Origin: an uncultured Clostridia bacterium
GTDB lineage: Bacteria > Bacillota > Clostridia > TANB77 > CAG-508
NCBI GenBank assembly: GCA_948857205.1
Contig: CAQPRV010000140.1
Coordinates: forward strand, 1-9,125
Direction: 5' to 3'
DNA: 9,125 bases
Shown: in pieces, positions 6,583 through 9,125 of the stretch
Layout: each line of letters opens with the position of its first letter
Numbering within the stretch: the stretch's first letter is position 1
The notes under the pieces: generated by a model
The model's database searches: none
Seen by the model: the letters and a program-made list of their open reading frames with translations, nothing else
Told to the model about the DNA's origin: nothing
Made by a program: the position numbers and the translations under genes

Positions 6583-6627
6583 AAATAAGTACAATTAATA
6601 TAAACAAATAAAAATAGGAGTGATTAA

Positions 6628-8264
6628 ATGATAAAGGAAATACCTAAAGGAAAAGTGCATAAAAAAGAAACCTTTATGCAAGGTGTTATAACTTTAATAT
6701 TTTCACAAATAGCAATAAAACTATTAGGGTTAATATATACCTTATATCTTACAAATAGAGAAGGATTTGGAGATAAAGGAAATGGAATTGTAGCAGCAGG
6801 CTACCAAATATATGCAATGTTACTCACAATATCATCAATAGGGGTACCAAACGCAATATCAAAATTAGTTTCTGAAAGAGTTGCAGTAGGGGATCATAAA
6901 GGAGCACATAGAATATTTAAGATAGCTTTTGCGACATTTTCAGTTATAGGAATAATTGGAAGCTTAATGTTATTTTTTGGAGCAAAACTAATTGCAAATC
7001 AATGGTTGCAAATACCAGAAGCAGAAATGACCTTAGTTGCATTATCACCAGCAATATTCTTTGTTGCAATTTCTTCAGTAATGAGAGGATACTTTAATGG
7101 TAGACAAAATATTAAAGCAACAGCAAGATCACAAAGTTTAGAGCAAGTTTTTAAAACCTGTTTAACAATTATTGTAGTAGAAATAATAGCAATAATTTCA
7201 AACGTATCTACTGAATGGATGGCAGGGGGGGCTACCTTAGCTACAACTTTAGCAACAATGGCAGGCTTTGGGTATCTATACTTATATTATCAAACAAGAA
7301 AAAGAGAAATAGCCTTAGAAATAAACTCAACTGTAAATTATCAATATGAAAGAGTAAAAAACATAATAAAAAGAATTTTACTAGTATCAATACCAATAGC
7401 TTTAACAGCAATAATGTCATCAATAAATAAAAATATAGACTCCTTTACAGTTGTCAGAAGTTTAAAACAATTTATGTCTGAAGACATGGCAATATCGCAA
7501 TATGGAATATTAGGACGGAAAAGTTGACATGCTTACAAGTTTACCACTATCAATAAATGTTGCTTTCTCAACGGCTTTAGTTCCAGCAATATCAGCTGCA
7601 AAAGCAAGAAGAGACGAAAAGACAATTACACAAAAAACATCTTTCTCTTTATTAATCTCAATGCTAATTGGATTACCATGTACAATAGGAATGTGTATAT
7701 TTGCAGGACCAATCTTAAATTTATTATTTCCAAATGCAAGTTCAGGGGAATTAATATTACAAATAAGTTCGCTAACAATTATTTTTACAATATTAGACCA
7801 AACCATAAATGGAGCTTTACAAGGATATGGGAAACTAATAATACCAACTATAGCCTTAGGTTGTCGGAGTATTTGCAAAATTAATTTTAAATTTAGTTTT
7901 AGTACCAATACCAGAAATAGGTGTTAATGGGGCAGCAATTGCTTCTGTAATATGTCATCTTATTGCATTTATGATAGCAATTAGTGCTTTACGAAAAAAT
8001 ATAAAATTAAATTTGACCTTTTCAAAATTTGTTATAAAACCTATATTAGCAACAGTAATGATGGGAATTTGCTCATATTTTATTTATTTAACACTTTCAG
8101 GAATAATAATGCCAAAATTGGCTACAATAATAGCAATGGTAGTAGCTATTATGATTTATGCACTAGCAATTATAGTACTTAAAATTTTTTCAAAAGAAGA
8201 AATATTGCAACTACCTGGTGGAGAAAAACTTCATAAAGTTTTGGTAAAACTAAAAATATATTAA
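6628..8264 (+). CDS. SpoVB/MurJ-like lipid-linked oligosaccharide flippase (MOP superfamily), with two +1 frameshifts at CGGA
   Basis: This polytopic membrane protein is of the polysaccharide-transport group (SpoVB/YtgP/MurJ), which flips lipid-linked cell-wall precursors. ATG 6628 has AGGAG (6616-6620). Coding passes from frame 1 to frame 2 at 7516 and then to frame 3 at 7865. Joined as 6628-7515, 7517-7864 and 7866-8264, it is 544 residues, a normal family length. Family-like segments lie in all three pieces: GVPNAISKLVSE and SSVMRGYFNGRQN in the first, GKVDMLTSLPLSINVAFSTA and LVPAIS in the second, AKLILNLVLVPIPEIGVNGA in the third. Glycines 297 and 413, from the CGGA sites, fall where relatives have Gly (the G of GKVD and the G before the K-x-ILN helix). 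No domain is missing and there are no other disruptions. The downstream pieces lack their own ribosome binding sites. MurJ versus SpoVB cannot be decided from sequence alone. Confidence 0.88.
7516..7519 (+). other. +1 recoding site 3: in-frame CGG followed by A (CGGA read as Gly)
   Basis: The zero-frame codons are TTA GGA CGG AAA AGT TGA, a stop two codons after the AAA. Removing C7516 gives TTA GGA GGA AAA GTT GAC (LGGKVD) and opens the next 116 codons. AGG lies 2-4 bases before the C. Confidence 0.75.
7865..7868 (+). other. +1 recoding site 4: in-frame CGG followed by A (CGGA read as Gly)
   Basis: The codons in the second frame are TTA GGT TGT CGG AGT ATT. Removing C7865 gives TTA GGT TGT GGA GTA TTT GCA AAA and joins the last third of the flippase. 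Without this shift the frame ends at 7925-7927. AGG ends 4 bases before the C, as at site 2. Confidence 0.75.
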
Positions 8265-8330
8265 AAAAAATAGATAAAAATAAGAAAAAAAGAAGGATTT
8301 TCAATATTTTTGGCGAATAAAGTTAAATAG

Positions 8331-8370
8331 AAGTACATTTATTGCTATTGTTCAAGCAATAAAAGTACAT
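8331..8370 (+). promoter_or_regulatory. Hairpin flanked by AAGTACAT direct repeats upstream of HU
   Basis: TTTATTGCT (8338-8346) and AGCAATAAA (8355-8363) form a perfect 9-base stem with an 8-base loop. AAGTACAT occurs on either side, at 8331-8338 and 8363-8370. TTGTTC (8348-8353) with TAACAT (8370-8375), 16 bases apart, is a possible weak promoter overlapping it. This arrangement could be an operator or a leader controlling HU; the role is inferred. Confidence 0.45.
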
Positions 8371-8399
8371 AACATTAGATCTTATAGGAGGTAATTTAA

Positions 8400-8678
8400 A
8401 TGAACAAAGCTGAATTAGTAGCAGCAGTAGCTGCAAAAACAGGAGCAACAAAAAAAGCAGCTGAAGAATCAGTAAACGCTTTTATAGAAGTAGTAACAGA
8501 AACATTACAAAAAGGAGATAAAGTTCAATTAGTTGGATTTGGATCTTTTGAAGTTAGAAAAAGAGCTGCAAGAAAAGGAAGAAACCCACAAACTAAAGAA
8601 GAAATCAAAATTCCTGCATCAAATGCTCCAGTATTCAAAGCTGGTAAAGCACTAAAAGATTTAGTAAATAAAAAATAA
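8400..8678 (+). CDS. hup: HU family DNA-binding protein
   Basis: This 92-residue nucleoid protein acts as a dimer that bends DNA with little sequence preference. It fits the family end to end: the helical N-terminus MNKAELVAAVAAKTG, the GFGSFEVRKR turn and strand (46-55), then the DNA-contacting beta arm with RNPQT (61-65) carrying the intercalating proline 63, and the closing NAPVFKAGKALKDLVN helix. A near-perfect AGGAGGT (8386-8392) seven bases before the ATG suggests strong expression, and codon choice leans to GCA/GCT, GAA and AAA. It has its own strong terminator. The gene is intact and has no CGG codon, although it has several arginines. Confidence 0.96.
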   Translation: MNKAELVAAVAAKTGATKKAAEESVNAFIEVVTETLQKGDKVQLVGFGSFEVRKRAARKGRNPQTKEEIKIPASNAPVFKAGKALKDLVNKK

Positions 8679-8719
8679 GAATTTTATATAAATAAAATAA
8701 ATATATGAATTCATATAAA

Positions 8720-8760
8720 GAAACTATAGTAATTAAAAATTATTATAGTTTCTTTTTTTT
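8720..8760 (+). terminator. Terminator of the HU gene
   Basis: A 15-base stem (8720-8734 with 8738-8752; one G-T wobble) with a 3-base loop is followed by eight T residues. Just before it is a 16-base perfect palindrome (8702-8717, centred on GAATTC) of unknown meaning. Confidence 0.92.
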
Positions 8761-8866
8761 ATACAATAGGAAAGTTATACTTTCCTATTGTATAAAAAGC
8801 TACAATTGCTATCCCTTTGAGGTTTTCTTCTTACAGTTGGAAACTCAAATCGGACAAGAACAAATT
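8760..8866 (+). repeat. Structured dispersed repeat, copy 2
   Basis: This is the second copy of the element at 369-474. Hairpin 1 is perfect here (8760-8774 with 8780-8794, loop TTATA). The middle hairpin around TTTGAG and CTCAAA is kept with small changes. A third hairpin (CAAATTTAT 8861-8869 with ATAAATTTG 8873-8881) follows just beyond the conserved core. As in copy 1, it begins on the last T of a terminator T-run. Confidence 0.75.
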
Positions 8867-8947
8867 TATTTCATAAATTTGGCACACGAATAAATTTACT
8901 AAAAGAGCTTTAATTTTTCAGATTTTTTCTTCTTGGTTTATCTATAT

Positions 8948-8954
8948 TTCGACA
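8948..8954 (-). promoter_or_regulatory. Possible Spo0A box (TGTCGAA on the minus strand)
   Basis: TTCGACA on the plus strand is the complement of TGTCGAA, the core of the Spo0A-binding site in spore-forming Firmicutes, and A/T tracts flank it. A single 7-base match in a 9 kb window can arise by chance, so this is tentative. Confidence 0.25.
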
Positions 8955-9016
8955 AAAAATAATTAAAATTTTAAGTGATTGGTTTCAGTTCTAACGAATA
9001 AAAAATAAAAGAGGAA

Positions 9017-9056
9017 AAAAGGTAGTAAAAATAATAAAATTTTGCTACTTTTTTTT
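9017..9056 (+). terminator. Orphan terminator between HU and the next gene
   Basis: AAAAGGTAGTAAAA (9017-9030) pairs through two G-T wobbles with TTTTGCTACTTTTT (9040-9053), followed by further T residues to 9056. No gene lies between the HU terminator and this one, so it may end an unrecognised small transcript from about 8760-9000. Confidence 0.7.
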
Positions 9057-9108
9057 AATAAAAAATAATTTTTCGCACAAATGTGATAAAATATAGGTGA
9101 AAAGAAAG

Positions 9109-9125
9109 AAGGTGGTATATATGAA
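9109..9125 (+). CDS. Start of the next gene (only ATG plus two bases in window)
   Basis: AAGGTGG (9109-9115) stands five bases before ATG 9121. A TAAAAT (9087-9092) upstream could be its -10 box, but no clear -35 is seen. The product cannot be told from five bases. Confidence 0.6.

Noticed and set aside
1702..7868. Simple sense reassignment of CGG to another amino acid
   Set aside because: Reassignment keeps the zero frame, but at all four sites the downstream coding frame is +1, so one base must be skipped.
7510..7908. 132-codon open frame on the minus strand
   Set aside because: It lies fully opposite the flippase gene, has no ribosome binding site and resembles no protein; it is a shadow frame.
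8705..8893. 62-codon open frame after HU
   Set aside because: It runs through the HU terminator and the structured repeat, has low-complexity sequence and no Shine-Dalgarno sequence.

Overview
The window is very AT-rich DNA from a low-GC Gram-positive bacterium, most likely an uncultured member of the Clostridia or a related gut Firmicutes lineage. The case rests on strong AGGAGG-type ribosome binding sites, TTGACA/TATAAT promoters with 17-base spacers, hairpin-plus-T-run terminators, AGA-dominated arginine codons, and the gene set: HU, a DUF951 protein, an SpoVB/MurJ-like flippase and GltX. No tRNA, rRNA, CRISPR array or complete mobile element is visible.

Layout, all genes on the + strand: (1) 1-323, the 3' end of an Rpn/PD-(D/E)XK-type gene with a 12-base tandem repeat, followed by a terminator. 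(2) 369-504, copy 1 of a structured dispersed repeat. (3) 567-3163, a three-gene NitT/TauT-type ABC importer operon (ATPase, permease, substrate-binding protein). (4) 3300-3668, a small Xre regulator with its own promoter and terminator. (5) 3784-5421, gltX. (6) 5557-5745, a DUF951 protein. (7) 5929-6204, a Cys-rich two-helix membrane protein behind a hairpin leader. (8) 6264-6518, a 255-base giant palindrome with perfect 57-base arms. (9) 6628-8264, an SpoVB/MurJ-like lipid flippase. (10) 8400-8678, HU. (11) 8760-8866, copy 2 of the dispersed repeat, then a second orphan terminator and the start of another gene at 9121.

The main observation concerns reading frames. Three otherwise healthy genes (permease, substrate-binding protein, flippase) are interrupted by four +1 frameshifts. 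All four have the same form: one extra C directly before a GGA glycine codon, so the zero-frame codon is CGG followed by A. These are the only four in-frame CGG codons I found in the window, and each one sits where the frame must move by +1. Reading CGGA as a single glycine restores full-length proteins (269, 337 and 544 residues) and puts glycine at positions where these families usually have it. CGGA in other phases (1933-1936 and 3385-3388) is read normally. This suggests that CGG is not used as an arginine codon here, and that CGGA in the A site is read as a four-base glycine codon or triggers programmed +1 frameshifting. Sequencing error or gene decay explains four identical events poorly. 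I cannot rule out a systematic assembly artefact without the reads.
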